Assembly: GCA_964392245.1 (NCBI GenBank)
Contig: CAYMOX010000005.1
Coordinates: 57,213-121,212 of the forward strand
From: JAAUUJ01 sp964392245
GTDB taxonomy: Bacteria > Cyanobacteriota > Cyanobacteriia > Thermostichales > Thermostichaceae
Length of the DNA: 64,000 bases
Direction of reading: 5' to 3'
The notes below the pieces were generated by a model. It did no database searches, was not told the DNA's origin, and worked only from the letters and a program-made list of their open reading frames with translations. Of this stretch, positions 27,586 through 36,595 are shown piece by piece. A program made the translations under genes and the position numbers. How positions within the stretch are numbered: the first letter of the stretch is position 1; each line of letters starts with the position of its first letter.

Positions 27586-28974
27586 TTAACCGATCAAGAT
27601 CTGTTCCTCAGGATAGACCACGAGCTGCCGCGGCTGTTGCTGAGCCAGGGCCAGAATAATCGTCAGCGCTCCCAGCCGTCCCCAAAACATGACCAGAACG
27701 ATCACAAGCTGACCAAAAAGGTTGAGTTCTCCCGTAAATTGGAGGGACAGACCACAGGTGGCAAAGGCTGAGATCACCTCAAACAGGACGGGATCGAGGT
27801 CCACAGAATGGGTAATTAAAATTAGCCAGGTTGCCAGCAGAACCACAAACAGTGAGACAGTTAAGACCGCAGCAGCCTTACGGACCATATCTGGGGCCAG
27901 ACTGCGTCCGGCAATTTGGGCACTGGGTAAGCCACGGGCATAGCCCCAGAGTGCCAGGACTAAGACAGCAAAGGTTCCGGTGGTGATCCCTCCCCCCATG
28001 GAGGCGGGAGCAGCGCCAATGAACATCAACCCCATGAGTAATAACTGTCCAGGGGGTGAGAGGGATTGCATCGACAAGCCAGCGAATCCAGCGGTCCTTG
28101 CAGAAGCCGATTGGAAAAAAGTCAGGATCACCCGATGAAACCAGGACTCTTGTTGAAAGCTTTCGTTCAGAAGACTTTCGGAAATCAGAAGGCCTACACC
28201 CCCCAAGCACAGGAGAGAGGCCGCAACCCCCAAGGTGACTTTAGTATGCAGAGAAAGACGGATTTCTCGTCGCCACACCAGAAGGAAAATATCTCCAATC
28301 ACCGGGATCCCCAGGCCTCCAATCAAGATAAGAGAACCCAGAATGATCAGAGTCAGGTTGTCAGTGGGGATGCCTGCGGGATACTCAGGGAGGCCAGTAA
28401 ACAGGTCAAATCCCGCATTACAAAAGGAAGAAATCGCATGGAAGAGAGCAAAGAATAGAGCCCGTTGGTCACCGAGCTGCGCCCTCCAGTTCACCCAGAG
28501 AAAGGAGGCACCCATCAATTCCAGGCTGATCACCGCGATCAGGACTCGTTGAGTCAGGTGCAAGATGGCCTCAGGTTCCAGCAACCCCAGGGAATTACAC
28601 AATGCCTGTCGATCCACGAGAGAAATTCGACGACCCAGAAGGCGAAAGATCACAACCGCCAGCACCATGAACCCCACACCCCCCATCTGGATCAAGGCCA
28701 GCAACACGATCTGGCCACCTAAGGTGAGATCCGTTACGGGCGTGATGATGGAAAGCCCGGTCACACTCAAGGCAGAGGTTGCGGTGAACAGCGCTTCCAT
28801 CAGACTCAAAGGGTCTTGAGCACTGATCCCGGGAAGCAGGAGACAGCAAGTCCCCAGGATCACGAGCATGGCCAGACCCAACACCAGCCGTAGAGGAGCA
28901 GGTAAAGGACGGTACCGACCTAACCTCAGCCGCTCCAGGGCAACTTTCTGAAAACGGAAAACAGAGTAGAGCAC
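27586..28974 (-). CDS. ktrB: KtrB/TrkH-type potassium (sodium-coupled) transporter
   Basis: 462 residues, a polytopic membrane protein of the KtrB/TrkH/HKT superfamily with four MPM repeats. Selectivity-filter glycine segments are visible: TSALSVTGLSI, SSFCNAGFDLF, SARTAGFAGLS and SAFATCGLSLQF. It imports K+ for osmotic adaptation. It is 4 bases downstream of ktrA, so the pair forms an operon of pore and gating ring. A third subunit, KtrE, known in Synechocystis, is not seen here. Confidence 0.93.
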   Translation of the reverse strand: MLYSVFRFQKVALERLRLGRYRPLPAPLRLVLGLAMLVILGTCCLLLPGISAQDPLSLMEALFTATSALSVTGLSIITPVTDLTLGGQIVLLALIQMGGVGFMVLAVVIFRLLGRRISLVDRQALCNSLGLLEPEAILHLTQRVLIAVISLELMGASFLWVNWRAQLGDQRALFFALFHAISSFCNAGFDLFTGLPEYPAGIPTDNLTLIILGSLILIGGLGIPVIGDIFLLVWRREIRLSLHTKVTLGVAASLLCLGGVGLLISESLLNESFQQESWFHRVILTFFQSASARTAGFAGLSMQSLSPPGQLLLMGLMFIGAAPASMGGGITTGTFAVLVLALWGYARGLPSAQIAGRSLAPDMVRKAAAVLTVSLFVVLLATWLILITHSVDLDPVLFEVISAFATCGLSLQFTGELNLFGQLVIVLVMFWGRLGALTIILALAQQQPRQLVVYPEEQILIG

Positions 28975-28978
28975 TGAC

Positions 28979-29644
28979 TTACATTTGATGTAGACGGGAA
29001 ATATTGGAATTGGCCCCGAGTACCACTAGCAAATCTTCATCTGCCAGGGTGTAATCCGGAGGCGGAGACACCACCAAAGACTGGTTGCGTTTGACCACCA
29101 ATACAGTGATCCCAAAGCGGCGACGCAGATCAGACTCCACCAAGGTATGTCCCACCATAGACTTGGGCACCTGCAACTCAGTAATACTGTAGCCAGGCTC
29201 CAGCTCCAGCTGATCCAAAACCCCCGGCGCTGTTAATACCTGGGCCAGCCGCCGCCCCGCTTCCTGTTCGGGCAAAACCACCCGATCCGCTCCCACCTTC
29301 AGCAGGATTGACCGCTGTCGTTCTGTTGAGGCTTTGCAGACCACATTGCTAACCCCCAGGCTTTTGAGGGCAACGGTGGTCATGACATTGCTTTCAAAGT
29401 CGCTGCCAATCGCCACTACAACCGTATCAAAGGAGAGAATATCCACTGCCCGTAGGGCATCCTCGTCCGTAGAATCCAGCAGGACAACCTGGGTAATCTG
29501 ATCCGCCAATTTCTGCACCAGATCACGGCTGCGGTCAATGCCCAAAACCTGATGTCCTCGTTCCACCAGCGCTAGAGCCAGACTCGAACCAAATCGACCT
29601 AACCCGATCACCGCAAACTCATGGGTGTGTTGCTTCTGAGGCAT
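28979..29644 (-). CDS. ktrA: KtrA potassium-uptake RCK regulatory subunit
   Basis: 221 residues. RCK-N (TrkA-N) Rossmann domain with nucleotide-binding FAVIGLGRFGSSLALAL and an acidic residue after strand 2 (GIDRS), then an RCK-C domain (PGYSITELQVPKSMVGHTLVESDL). Forms the octameric ring that gates KtrB in response to ATP/ADP. Directly upstream of ktrB. Confidence 0.93.
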   Translation of the reverse strand: MPQKQHTHEFAVIGLGRFGSSLALALVERGHQVLGIDRSRDLVQKLADQITQVVLLDSTDEDALRAVDILSFDTVVVAIGSDFESNVMTTVALKSLGVSNVVCKASTERQRSILLKVGADRVVLPEQEAGRRLAQVLTAPGVLDQLELEPGYSITELQVPKSMVGHTLVESDLRRRFGITVLVVKRNQSLVVSPPPDYTLADEDLLVVLGANSNISRLHQM

Positions 29645-29794
29645 AACGATAGATCAGAGACCCCCGCCAAGAGCACTAATGATCAGGATACTCATTTTTG
29701 TCCGGTTGATTAGGGTGATCTTCTTAAGTCAGCCAGTGAGATCCCATCAAGTACTCTCCTATGCCTCTCAATATCCATCGTCTGCTAAAGAAGT

Positions 29795-30241
29795 TTAGAG
29801 GTGAGGAGATTGAGGAAGAGCGGGTAGGGTAGACTTTCTTCCCCAGGGCAGGCGAGGAAAACCTCTAAACCAACGGGGCTGATCCAGAACTTCAAAGTAA
29901 TGCTGCTGCAACTGTAAACTCAGATCCTGAACATCTGAGCGCAACTGAAGATTTTCTTGCTGAATAGCACGAATCCGTTCCCGGATGGGGTGTACCCGCT
30001 CTTGAAACTTGCGACGGTAAATCTCAGGTAATTCTTGAATCGTATGCTCCAGAATCTGGTTATGGTGCAGCAACTGCTCAATCTCTAATTCATAGTTGAG
30101 GACTTGCTGCCGCAATTTTTCTTCCCGCATTTGCAGTAGATCCACTTGACCCTGCAAGGTACGGATCTCTGAAGGCTCTCCCTGGGTAGTCGATTGGGGA
30201 GAAGGAAGAAGATCAAATTGCTCGTTGCTGTTCACCACCAT
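29795..30241 (-). CDS. Coiled-coil protein, unknown
   Basis: About 148 residues from ATG 30241 (the frame is open to 30298; no strong ribosome site for either). The core is a long coiled coil (IRTLQGQVDLLQMREEKLRQ... IRAIQQENLQLRSDVQDLSL) followed by a basic, Pro/Trp-containing tail (RWFRGFPRLPWGRKS). No membrane segment. The family resembles cyanobacterial coiled-coil hypotheticals; function unknown. Confidence 0.65.
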   Translation of the reverse strand: MVVNSNEQFDLLPSPQSTTQGEPSEIRTLQGQVDLLQMREEKLRQQVLNYELEIEQLLHHNQILEHTIQELPEIYRRKFQERVHPIRERIRAIQQENLQLRSDVQDLSLQLQQHYFEVLDQPRWFRGFPRLPWGRKSTLPALPQSPHL

Positions 30242-30540
30242 CTGCCTGTGCCTACCGCTCAGTTCGCCATGGGTTAAAGAGCATTTTAGTACTGTCAATA
30301 CTCAAATCCACTCTATCCGCCACTAGGGCTAGGGGCAACTATAATTTCATAACACTATCTGTAGGACGAACAGGATCGACATCAGCATCTGTTTCCCGAC
30401 ACTCGCACAAAAGTATTGCTGGGGCTGAGAAGATGTTCCTTGGCAGCCATTGTTCAAATCCTCATACTGGAAGTGTCATCTTCACTTCAGCCATGTTGAA
30501 CAGTAACCATCCCAGTCAGCTCCTACCTGCCGGGGGCCAG

Positions 30541-31476
30541 ATGATCCCAGACTATCTACTTTTTGCTCAGCATGGTTGGGCCGATACAGCGGCAGCGATC
30601 CGGTCTTTAGCCCTGGAACTGGCGGTGGATCACACTCCCGTGATTGCCCCCGATCTGGGCTGGCTAGACACCTGGATGCGAATTGAGCCCCTGATTCAGA
30701 AAGTTGAAACGGTGGCGGCTACATGGCTAGTCAACTATCCCTCTACCCCCTGGAGAATCATCGGTCACTCGATGGGGGGACTGATCTGGATCGAGCTACT
30801 GCACCGACATCCAGAGTGGCAAGAGCGGGTCCACTCCCTGGTGCTGATTGCGTCTCCCGTGCGGGGCTCGGGTCTGGCTCGGGTGCTGGATCCCCTGAGC
30901 TGGGGGTTGGGGATTGCTCGTGATCTGGGGCAGAATCGGCTGGTGTTGGCAGAAGCAATTGCCCTCACCATTCCCACACTGGTGATTGCTGGAGACATTG
31001 ACAATGGCAGTGATGGAACCGTGACGGTGCAAGCAACACGATTTGACCCCTCTCACCACGTGATCCTGCCACGCTCTCACCCCCAGCTGAAGCGGCATCT
31101 GGATCTAATTCCGGTGATTCAATCCTTCTGGCAGTCACCTACGATTCCTGCTCTGATCAACCCTGATCCCTGCCGAGCCATCATTCAGGCAATTGAGGCC
31201 TTACCGGGAATCACCCCTGCCCATCCCCGCGATCTGGCTCAGGCCAAGCTTTATCTGAGGCTGCCCAATGGCGTTTGTCTGTGGACCCGGCGCAATTTCT
31301 GGCTGGCGGATCATATTTTTGTCACGGATCCAGAAGGACGCTGCCGGTTCAGTGGATTTGTGGGATGGCAGGACCATGAGGGCTTTTGGGCGGGGTTGCA
31401 AAGGGTCAAAGAAACCTGTCTTCAACCCCGTCAACCTCAGGGAGGGGGTGAGCGATCGGGCCGAGACTTGAAATAG
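30541..31476 (+). CDS. Alpha/beta-hydrolase
   Basis: 311 residues. The nucleophile elbow GHSMGG (Ser within RIIGHSMGGLIWIELLHR) and the oxyanion region near FAQHGWAD are visible; the acid and His appear to lie in VIAGDIDNGSDG and LPRSHPQL. A C-terminal extension of about 100 residues follows the hydrolase fold. The start is placed at ATG 30541, where family similarity (IPDYLLFAQHGW) begins and a G-rich stretch precedes it; ATGs at 30433 and 30493 are possible. Substrate unknown (esterase or lipase type). The 3' end overlaps the opposite-strand gene by 40 bases. Confidence 0.8.
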   Translation: MIPDYLLFAQHGWADTAAAIRSLALELAVDHTPVIAPDLGWLDTWMRIEPLIQKVETVAATWLVNYPSTPWRIIGHSMGGLIWIELLHRHPEWQERVHSLVLIASPVRGSGLARVLDPLSWGLGIARDLGQNRLVLAEAIALTIPTLVIAGDIDNGSDGTVTVQATRFDPSHHVILPRSHPQLKRHLDLIPVIQSFWQSPTIPALINPDPCRAIIQAIEALPGITPAHPRDLAQAKLYLRLPNGVCLWTRRNFWLADHIFVTDPEGRCRFSGFVGWQDHEGFWAGLQRVKETCLQPRQPQGGGERSGRDLK

Positions 31477-31772
31477 GCAATCCCTGTGAATATCGAGGTT
31501 AGGAGAAAAAATAGGGTGAGGCTTTCAAACACAAACCAGGATCCGAGATTGTGGCTCTCATCTTCCAGGGCGGCACAGTTCGAGAGTAAACAGCGGATGG
31601 CCACCCAGTTCAGGAGCAGAAAGGGGATGGCTGCCACCCCACTGAGCAGACTGGCCCCCAGCAGATAGGATTCAGGTGCGATCAGAAAAGAGAAAAGCTG
31701 CGGTCGCGGCTTGAGAACGTCTAACAATCCATGGCTGGACTGGGGGGCATTGTCACTGTCAGGATCATGCAT
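31437..31772 (-). CDS. Small membrane protein, unknown (111 aa)
   Basis: Two transmembrane helices (YLLGASLLSGVAAIPFLLLN and WFVFESLTLFFLLTSIFTGIAY) with a short loop containing two cysteines (RCLLSNCAALED). Converges on the hydrolase gene, overlapping by 40 bases. No family recognised, but composition and topology look genuine. Confidence 0.6.
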   Translation of the reverse strand: MHDPDSDNAPQSSHGLLDVLKPRPQLFSFLIAPESYLLGASLLSGVAAIPFLLLNWVAIRCLLSNCAALEDESHNLGSWFVFESLTLFFLLTSIFTGIAYFKSRPDRSPPP

Positions 31773-31851
31773 GGATCAGGAGGATCGTGAATGGGCAGAG
31801 TGCATGGGATCAGGATAGAACCTTGATTGATTGAAGTCTTGCCTTCTGATC

Positions 31852-32133
31852 TTAATAGGTGGGGCTGGCGTGACCCAGCATCCAGGGCCTGCCTCCTTTG
31901 TGCTCCTGATGTTTGGGAGTTTGGGGTTGCCGTTCCCGCGTTTCCAGGCGGGGTTCCCGACGTTCCCGGCGCTGTAGCGAAAAGCTGCCATTCAGCACTA
32001 CGTTTGGGGGCGAAAACAGACGCTGAGCAGGAGCCTGGCAGGAAGGGCAATGCATAGGCAGAGGCAGATCTGCGATGCTACGCCAGGCTTCAAACTGACC
32101 ACATTCAGAACAACGATAGTCGTAAAGAGGCAT
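31852..32133 (-). CDS. fmdB: FmdB-type zinc-ribbon protein
   Basis: 93 residues. Starts MPLYDYRCSECGQFEAW and has a second pair CPSC, the four-cysteine zinc ribbon of FmdB, named for its regulatory role next to formamidase in Methylophilus. An Arg/Gln/Pro-rich tail follows. It lies downstream of fmdA in the same direction, but a terminator hairpin sits in the 62-base gap, so its transcription may be attenuated or separate. Confidence 0.85.
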   Translation of the reverse strand: MPLYDYRCSECGQFEAWRSIADLPLPMHCPSCQAPAQRLFSPPNVVLNGSFSLQRRERREPRLETRERQPQTPKHQEHKGGRPWMLGHASPTY

Positions 32134-32154
32134 ACGCAATTCCAGTCACAGTGA

Positions 32155-32185
32155 GAAAAACAGATCCCCCCAGCCGATTGGGGGG
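32155..32185 (-). terminator. Terminator/attenuator between fmdA and fmdB
   Basis: On the minus strand, CCCCCC (32185-32180) pairs with GGGGGG (32171-32166) around an 8-base loop; after ATCTG comes TTTTT. It ends 22 bases before the fmdB ATG. Confidence 0.65.
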
Positions 32186-32195
32186 AGAGCAGCAA

Positions 32196-33383
32196 TCAGA
32201 CGGGCAGGATATTTTTATCAAAGATCTCAGTGGGGAGCGCCAGAGTGCAGCAGGCATTGGGAATATCTACGATCCCGCTGATGCGACCTTCGACGGGGGC
32301 ACAGCTGAGAAGCAGATAGGCCTGTTCTCCGGTATAACCAAACTTCTTCAAGTATTCAATGGCATTGAGGCAGGCACGTCGGTAGGAGACATGGGCATCC
32401 AGGTAGTACTGCTCGCCGGAAAACTCATCCACGGAGATCCCTTCAAACACCAGATACTCGGAGTAGCGGGGTTCTACGGGACCCGGCTTAAAGATGGGGT
32501 TGATCATGCCATATTTCTCTACCCCACCTTTGATCAGATCGACGTGCAGATCAATGTAGCCAGACATTTCAATCGCGCCACAGAAGGAGATCTCCCCATC
32601 TCCTTGCGAGAAGTGAATATCTCCCATGGAGAGCTTGGCTCCATCCACATACACCGGGAAATAAATTCGGGATCCTTTGGAAAGGTTCTTGATATCGCAG
32701 TTGCCCCCATGCTCTCGGGGAGGAACAGTTCTGGCCGCTTCGGCTGCCACCCGCTCAAACTCAGCACCTTTCAAGGTGCCCAGGACTGCATTCTCCGGAT
32801 TGGGGAGGGCCGCCAAAGGCGGGATCTGAGGCTTCCACGGGGGACCCCCTTTCTCCACCAGGGCTTTCTCACGCGTATTCCACTTGGCCAGCAACTCAGC
32901 GGAAGGGGCACAGCCGATCAGACCGGGGTGAGTAATGCCTGCAAACCGAACCCCAGGAATATGCCGTGAACTGGTGTAGATCCCCTGCAAATCCCAGATA
33001 GCCTTGGCCGCTTCCGGAAAGTGATCGGTGAGGAAGCCACCCCCATTCTTGCGGTCAAAAATGCCGGTAAAGCCCCACTCATCCCCCTGGAGTGCTCCGA
33101 TATCCAGCAGATCCACCACCAGGATATCCCCAGGTTCGGCCCCCTCAACATAGATGGGACCGCTGAGGACGTGGACTACCGTTAAATCGACATCACGGAC
33201 ATCACTGGGATCATCATTATTTTTGATCTGACCGTCTGTCCAGTCCTTACACTCAATTCGAAAGATATCCCCTGGCTTCACGGAAACGACAGCAGGGATA
33301 TCGGGATGCCAACGGTTATGGCCGGGCAATTCCTGCTCCTGCATTGGCTTCGTCAAGTCAATCTTAAAAAGTGTTTCTGGCAT
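32196..33383 (-). CDS. fmdA: Formamidase/acetamidase
   Basis: 395 residues, the usual length of the FmdA/AmdA family (binuclear-metal cyclised beta-sandwich amidases). It hydrolyses formamide or short amides to the acid plus ammonia. Recognisable parts: the start LFKIDLTKPMQEQELPGHNRWHPD, REHGGNCDIKNLSKGSRIYFPV, GDIHFSQGDGEISFCGAIEM, and the C-terminal GRISGIVDIPNACCTL. Divergent from urtABCDE across a 659-base regulatory spacer and followed by fmdB. It probably works with that transporter to use amides as nitrogen. Confidence 0.93.
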   Translation of the reverse strand: MPETLFKIDLTKPMQEQELPGHNRWHPDIPAVVSVKPGDIFRIECKDWTDGQIKNNDDPSDVRDVDLTVVHVLSGPIYVEGAEPGDILVVDLLDIGALQGDEWGFTGIFDRKNGGGFLTDHFPEAAKAIWDLQGIYTSSRHIPGVRFAGITHPGLIGCAPSAELLAKWNTREKALVEKGGPPWKPQIPPLAALPNPENAVLGTLKGAEFERVAAEAARTVPPREHGGNCDIKNLSKGSRIYFPVYVDGAKLSMGDIHFSQGDGEISFCGAIEMSGYIDLHVDLIKGGVEKYGMINPIFKPGPVEPRYSEYLVFEGISVDEFSGEQYYLDAHVSYRRACLNAIEYLKKFGYTGEQAYLLLSCAPVEGRISGIVDIPNACCTLALPTEIFDKNILPV

Positions 33384-33644
33384 AAGCTCACTCCTGATCG
33401 TTTGCCATTTGAATTTTTTGCAATACCTAAACCAGGCGGCAAAACCCCAGCAATTCAGCTGAAGAGATCGCCACTGACTATGGCCTGAACAGAGGTCAAT
33501 TTCTCAGGCAAAAATACTGACGGCTGACAACTCATTTCGGCATTGCAGGGTCACAGTATCCCAGTCTCCCTGGAAATATTGTTGCAGATGACACCATTTT
33601 TTATTTTGCTTATGGCGAACATCTCCATCCGATCAACACGAGTA

Positions 33645-33659
33645 CAATAATCATTCTCA
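33645..33659. promoter_or_regulatory. Fur-like inverted repeat
   Basis: Read on the minus strand, TGAGAATGATTATTG matches 11 of the 14 fixed positions of a 7-1-7 Fur box (TGATAATnATTATCA). It lies 262 bases upstream of fmdA and 117 bases upstream of the NtcA site. A candidate only. Confidence 0.35.
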
Positions 33660-33761
33660 TTCTAATTTTGCCTGGATTCGAGGGGTAAGGCTAGGCTTCT
33701 GAATGCCCTCTTAATCGGCAGAACGAGCGGTGGGAGGGTGCCTGAGAAAAGCCTGAATTTT

Positions 33762-33803
33762 GTATCGGCAGATACTTTATTGTTTGTCGTAAGGCCTTAC
33801 CTT
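33762..33803 (+). promoter_or_regulatory. NtcA-activated promoter for urtABCDE
   Basis: A perfect NtcA box GTA-N8-TAC (GTATCGGCAGATAC, 33762-33775) is followed after 22 bases by TACCTT (33798-33803), matching the TAN3T -10 element. The spacing N20-24 is the canonical class II NtcA promoter. Transcription would start near 33810, giving a leader of about 230 bases before urtA. Confidence 0.8.
33789..33800. promoter_or_regulatory. 12-bp perfect palindrome overlapping the urt -10
   Basis: GTAAGGCCTTAC is self-complementary and covers the spacer end and first bases of the -10 element. A bound protein here would block polymerase; it could be an operator, or a second weak NtcA-like site with N6 spacing. 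Confidence 0.4.
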
Positions 33804-34042
33804 TAAATCCCAACATGGGTATTGCTGATTTCCTATGTTTTTTATTGCTGGGAACAAATGATCAGTTTTTTGGATCTCTGCAGCAAGGATATTTGCAATT
33901 AAGGTGGATGCTCTTTAATTGTGAATACGTGTTTCACCAGTTCATGAGTCGGATCGCGATTTGTTCTGCGCAACGATATACTCATCACTGGTATTTGATC
34001 GCCATCTAATCCTCTGGAAATATTGAGACAGGAGACAAGAAC

Positions 34043-35347
34043 GTGATAACGAAATTTAGTCGGCGGCAGATTCTCAAGACGGGTGCTGTCTTGACTGCAG
34101 GGAGCATTGTTGGCCCACAGCTGATCGTGAAAAGGCCCTTGCCAGCCTATGCCCAAGGAGAAACTGTCAAGATCGGAATTTTGCATTCCCTCAGTGGCAC
34201 TATGGCCATCAGCGAGGTGTCCATCAAAGATGTCTGTGTGATGGCGGCAGAGGAGATCAACGCCGCTGGTGGGGTCCTGGGCAAGCAGATCGAGTATGTG
34301 ATCGAGGATGGGGCTTCTGACTGGCCCACGTTTGCGGAGAAAGCCCAGAAGTTGATTGAAGTGGATCAGGTGGCGGTGATCTTTGGCTGCTGGACATCCG
34401 CCAGTCGGAAAGCTGTGCTGCCCGTTTTCGAGCGTCTGGATCACATGCTCTGGTATCCCGTGCAGTACGAGGGGAATGAGTGCTCCAAAAACATCTTCTA
34501 CACCCCCGCTGTTCCCAACCAGCAAACCAAAGAGGCCCTGTCCTACATGGTGGAAAAGCTGGGGGTGAATAAGGTTTACCTCGAAGCCTCTGACTACGTT
34601 TATCCCCGGACCGCCAACCAGATCGCCAAGGCCCAGATTGAGCAACTGGCCGCTGAGGGTGTGGATATCGAACTGGTGGGCGAAAACTATCAGCCGCTGG
34701 GGGCACAGGACTATGCCACTGCCGTGGCCAAGATTGTGGCTTCCGGGGCCAATGGCGTGCTGAACACCATCAATGGGGACAGCAACGTTGGCTTCTTCAA
34801 GCAATACAAGGCTCAGGGCCTCACGCCTGATATCTGTCCGGTAATGTCCTCCAGTCTCTCGGAAGATGATGTCCGCGGGATTGGCGCAGAAAACGTGGTG
34901 GGCAACTACGCGGTTTGGAACTACTTCCAGTCCCAGGATCGGCCCCAGAACAAAAAGTTTGTGGAAGCCTTCAAAGCTAAGTATGGGGCTGACCGCGTCA
35001 CCGGTGACCCGATTGAGAAGGGTTACGTCGGTGTCAATATGTGGAAACTGGCCTGTGAAAAAGCTGGGACCTTCGATATTCCGGCGGTGCGGGAGGCTTG
35101 CATTGGGGTAGAGTTTGATGCCCCTGGTGGTACCCATACCATGCGTCCCAACCACCATACCCTTAAGCCCGTGCTGGTGGGTAAGCACCTGGCTGATGGT
35201 CAGTTTGAAATCCTTGATGATCTGGGTTATATCGAGCCCCAAACCTGGGATCCTTTGATTGCGGGTAACAATGTCTGCAACTGGGTAGAAAATCCAGAGG
35301 TGGGCACGGTGGAAATCCCAGACTACCCTGCCGATCAGTTCCGCTAA
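34043..35347 (+). CDS. urtA: Urea/short-amide ABC transporter substrate-binding protein
   Basis: 434 residues from a GTG with AGGAGA upstream. A twin-arginine signal (SRRQILKTGAVLTAG) implies folded export to the periplasm. The mature protein is a Leu/Ile/Val-type (Peripla_BP_5) binding protein with UrtA/FmdD hallmarks (VKIGILHSLSGTMAISE, CWTSASRKAVLPVFE, YEGNECSKNIFYTP). First gene of urtABCDE, behind an NtcA promoter, so nitrogen-regulated. UrtA binds urea; the adjacent formamidase leaves short amides open as the true substrate. Confidence 0.93.
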   Translation: MITKFSRRQILKTGAVLTAGSIVGPQLIVKRPLPAYAQGETVKIGILHSLSGTMAISEVSIKDVCVMAAEEINAAGGVLGKQIEYVIEDGASDWPTFAEKAQKLIEVDQVAVIFGCWTSASRKAVLPVFERLDHMLWYPVQYEGNECSKNIFYTPAVPNQQTKEALSYMVEKLGVNKVYLEASDYVYPRTANQIAKAQIEQLAAEGVDIELVGENYQPLGAQDYATAVAKIVASGANGVLNTINGDSNVGFFKQYKAQGLTPDICPVMSSSLSEDDVRGIGAENVVGNYAVWNYFQSQDRPQNKKFVEAFKAKYGADRVTGDPIEKGYVGVNMWKLACEKAGTFDIPAVREACIGVEFDAPGGTHTMRPNHHTLKPVLVGKHLADGQFEILDDLGYIEPQTWDPLIAGNNVCNWVENPEVGTVEIPDYPADQFR

Positions 35348-35349
35348 AG

Positions 35350-35372
35350 CCTGGTCGCTCCTGACCATCAGG
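35350..35372 (+). other. Intercistronic hairpin after urtA
   Basis: CCTGGTC pairs with GACCA-TCAGG (one bulge) just after the urtA stop; a second weaker CTCAGG/CCTGAG pair follows near 35386-35415. No T-run, so it would more likely shield the urtA message 3' end than terminate. Confidence 0.4.
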
Positions 35373-35473
35373 TTCAACGGCAGACTCTCAGGTGGGGACA
35401 GGTTCTCTGCCTGAGATCTCCCTAAATATTTCGGCTCTACCACTATTTTGTCAGCCTGCCTACAGGAAACCCT

Positions 35474-36547
35474 ATGTTGGATCTTCTGATTGCACCCTAT
35501 CCCCTGCTAGCTAAGGCGGAGCTTTTCATTGTTGAAAATGGCATCGAAGTTCTCTTTCAGCGGAAAGGCTTTTTTCTGATCACACAAATTTTTAATGCCA
35601 TCAGCGCCAGCTCCATCTTTCTCTTAATCGGACTGGGCCTGGCCATCACCTTCGGGTTGATGGGAGTGATCAACATGGCCCACGGTGAGTTCATCATGTT
35701 GGGCTGCTACACCACCTATGTGTTGCAACGGTACGTGTTTGGCCGTTTTTTCTGTCTCAACGGCTGCGGCAGTTATGAGGCTGGCAGTATTACCGACTAC
35801 GGCAGGGCGTATTTTGAGGCCTTTCCCATCGCCTATGACATCTCCTATCTAGTTACGATCATTGCTGCCTTTATTTTGGGGGGGCTGTTGGGGATCCTGC
35901 TGGAGCGTCTGATTATTCGACGTCTCTACGGTCGGGCTCTGGATACCCTCATGGCCACCTGGGGGGTAAGCCTGATCCTGCAACAGTCAGTCCGGATGAT
36001 GTTTGGGGCCCAAAACGTGGATGTGAACAAGCCTACCTTCCTGGGCAATCAGTTCCGTATCCCTGGCACACTGGTGGTGCTTCCCTTCACCCGCATTTTT
36101 ATTCTGGTGGTGGCGATTCTGGTCTTAGTTGGACTATTCCTATTCCTGAGTCGCTCCAAGTTTGGCCTGCGCATCCGAGCCGTAACTCAGAACCGCGCCA
36201 TGGCTGCGTGTGTTGGCATTCCCACTGACCAGGTGGATGCTCTCACATTCGGGATTGGATCCGGTCTGGCGGGGGTCTGTGGTGCTCTCATTACCCTGAT
36301 CGGTTCGGTGGGTCCGTCCACAGGACAGAACCTGATTGTGGATTCCTTTATGGTGGTGGTGATCGGGGGGGTGGGTAAGTTGATCGGCACCCTGGCCGGA
36401 GCCTCGATTCTGGGATTCCTGAATACTTTTAATGAATCGCTACTGAATGGCAGTCTCGGGAAGGCGTTAACCTTTGCCATCGTCATCCTGGTTTTACAGT
36501 TCAAGCCCGCAGGTCTGTTTCCTCAGAAAGGTCGAGATATCGAGTAA
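35474..36547 (+). CDS. urtB: Urea-type ABC transporter permease UrtB
   Basis: 357 residues. Branched-chain-amino-acid-type permease (LivH family) with about eight membrane helices; signature segments IGLGLAITFGLMGVINMAHGE and RAVTQNRAMAACVGIPTDQVDALTFGIGSGLAGVCGAL. The UrtB-typical loop after the second helix (CLNGCGSYEAG) is present. 126 bases after urtA, the longest gap in the operon. Confidence 0.93.
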   Translation: MLDLLIAPYPLLAKAELFIVENGIEVLFQRKGFFLITQIFNAISASSIFLLIGLGLAITFGLMGVINMAHGEFIMLGCYTTYVLQRYVFGRFFCLNGCGSYEAGSITDYGRAYFEAFPIAYDISYLVTIIAAFILGGLLGILLERLIIRRLYGRALDTLMATWGVSLILQQSVRMMFGAQNVDVNKPTFLGNQFRIPGTLVVLPFTRIFILVVAILVLVGLFLFLSRSKFGLRIRAVTQNRAMAACVGIPTDQVDALTFGIGSGLAGVCGALITLIGSVGPSTGQNLIVDSFMVVVIGGVGKLIGTLAGASILGFLNTFNESLLNGSLGKALTFAIVILVLQFKPAGLFPQKGRDIE

Positions 36548-36595
36548 TACACCCATAACCCTTCTGGTTCCCTTATTGTTCCTTGTTTGAGGTAG

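Noticed and set aside
33815..34009. 64-residue frame in the urtA leader
   Set aside because: No ribosome site, odd composition, and it lies in the predicted NtcA-driven 5' leader.
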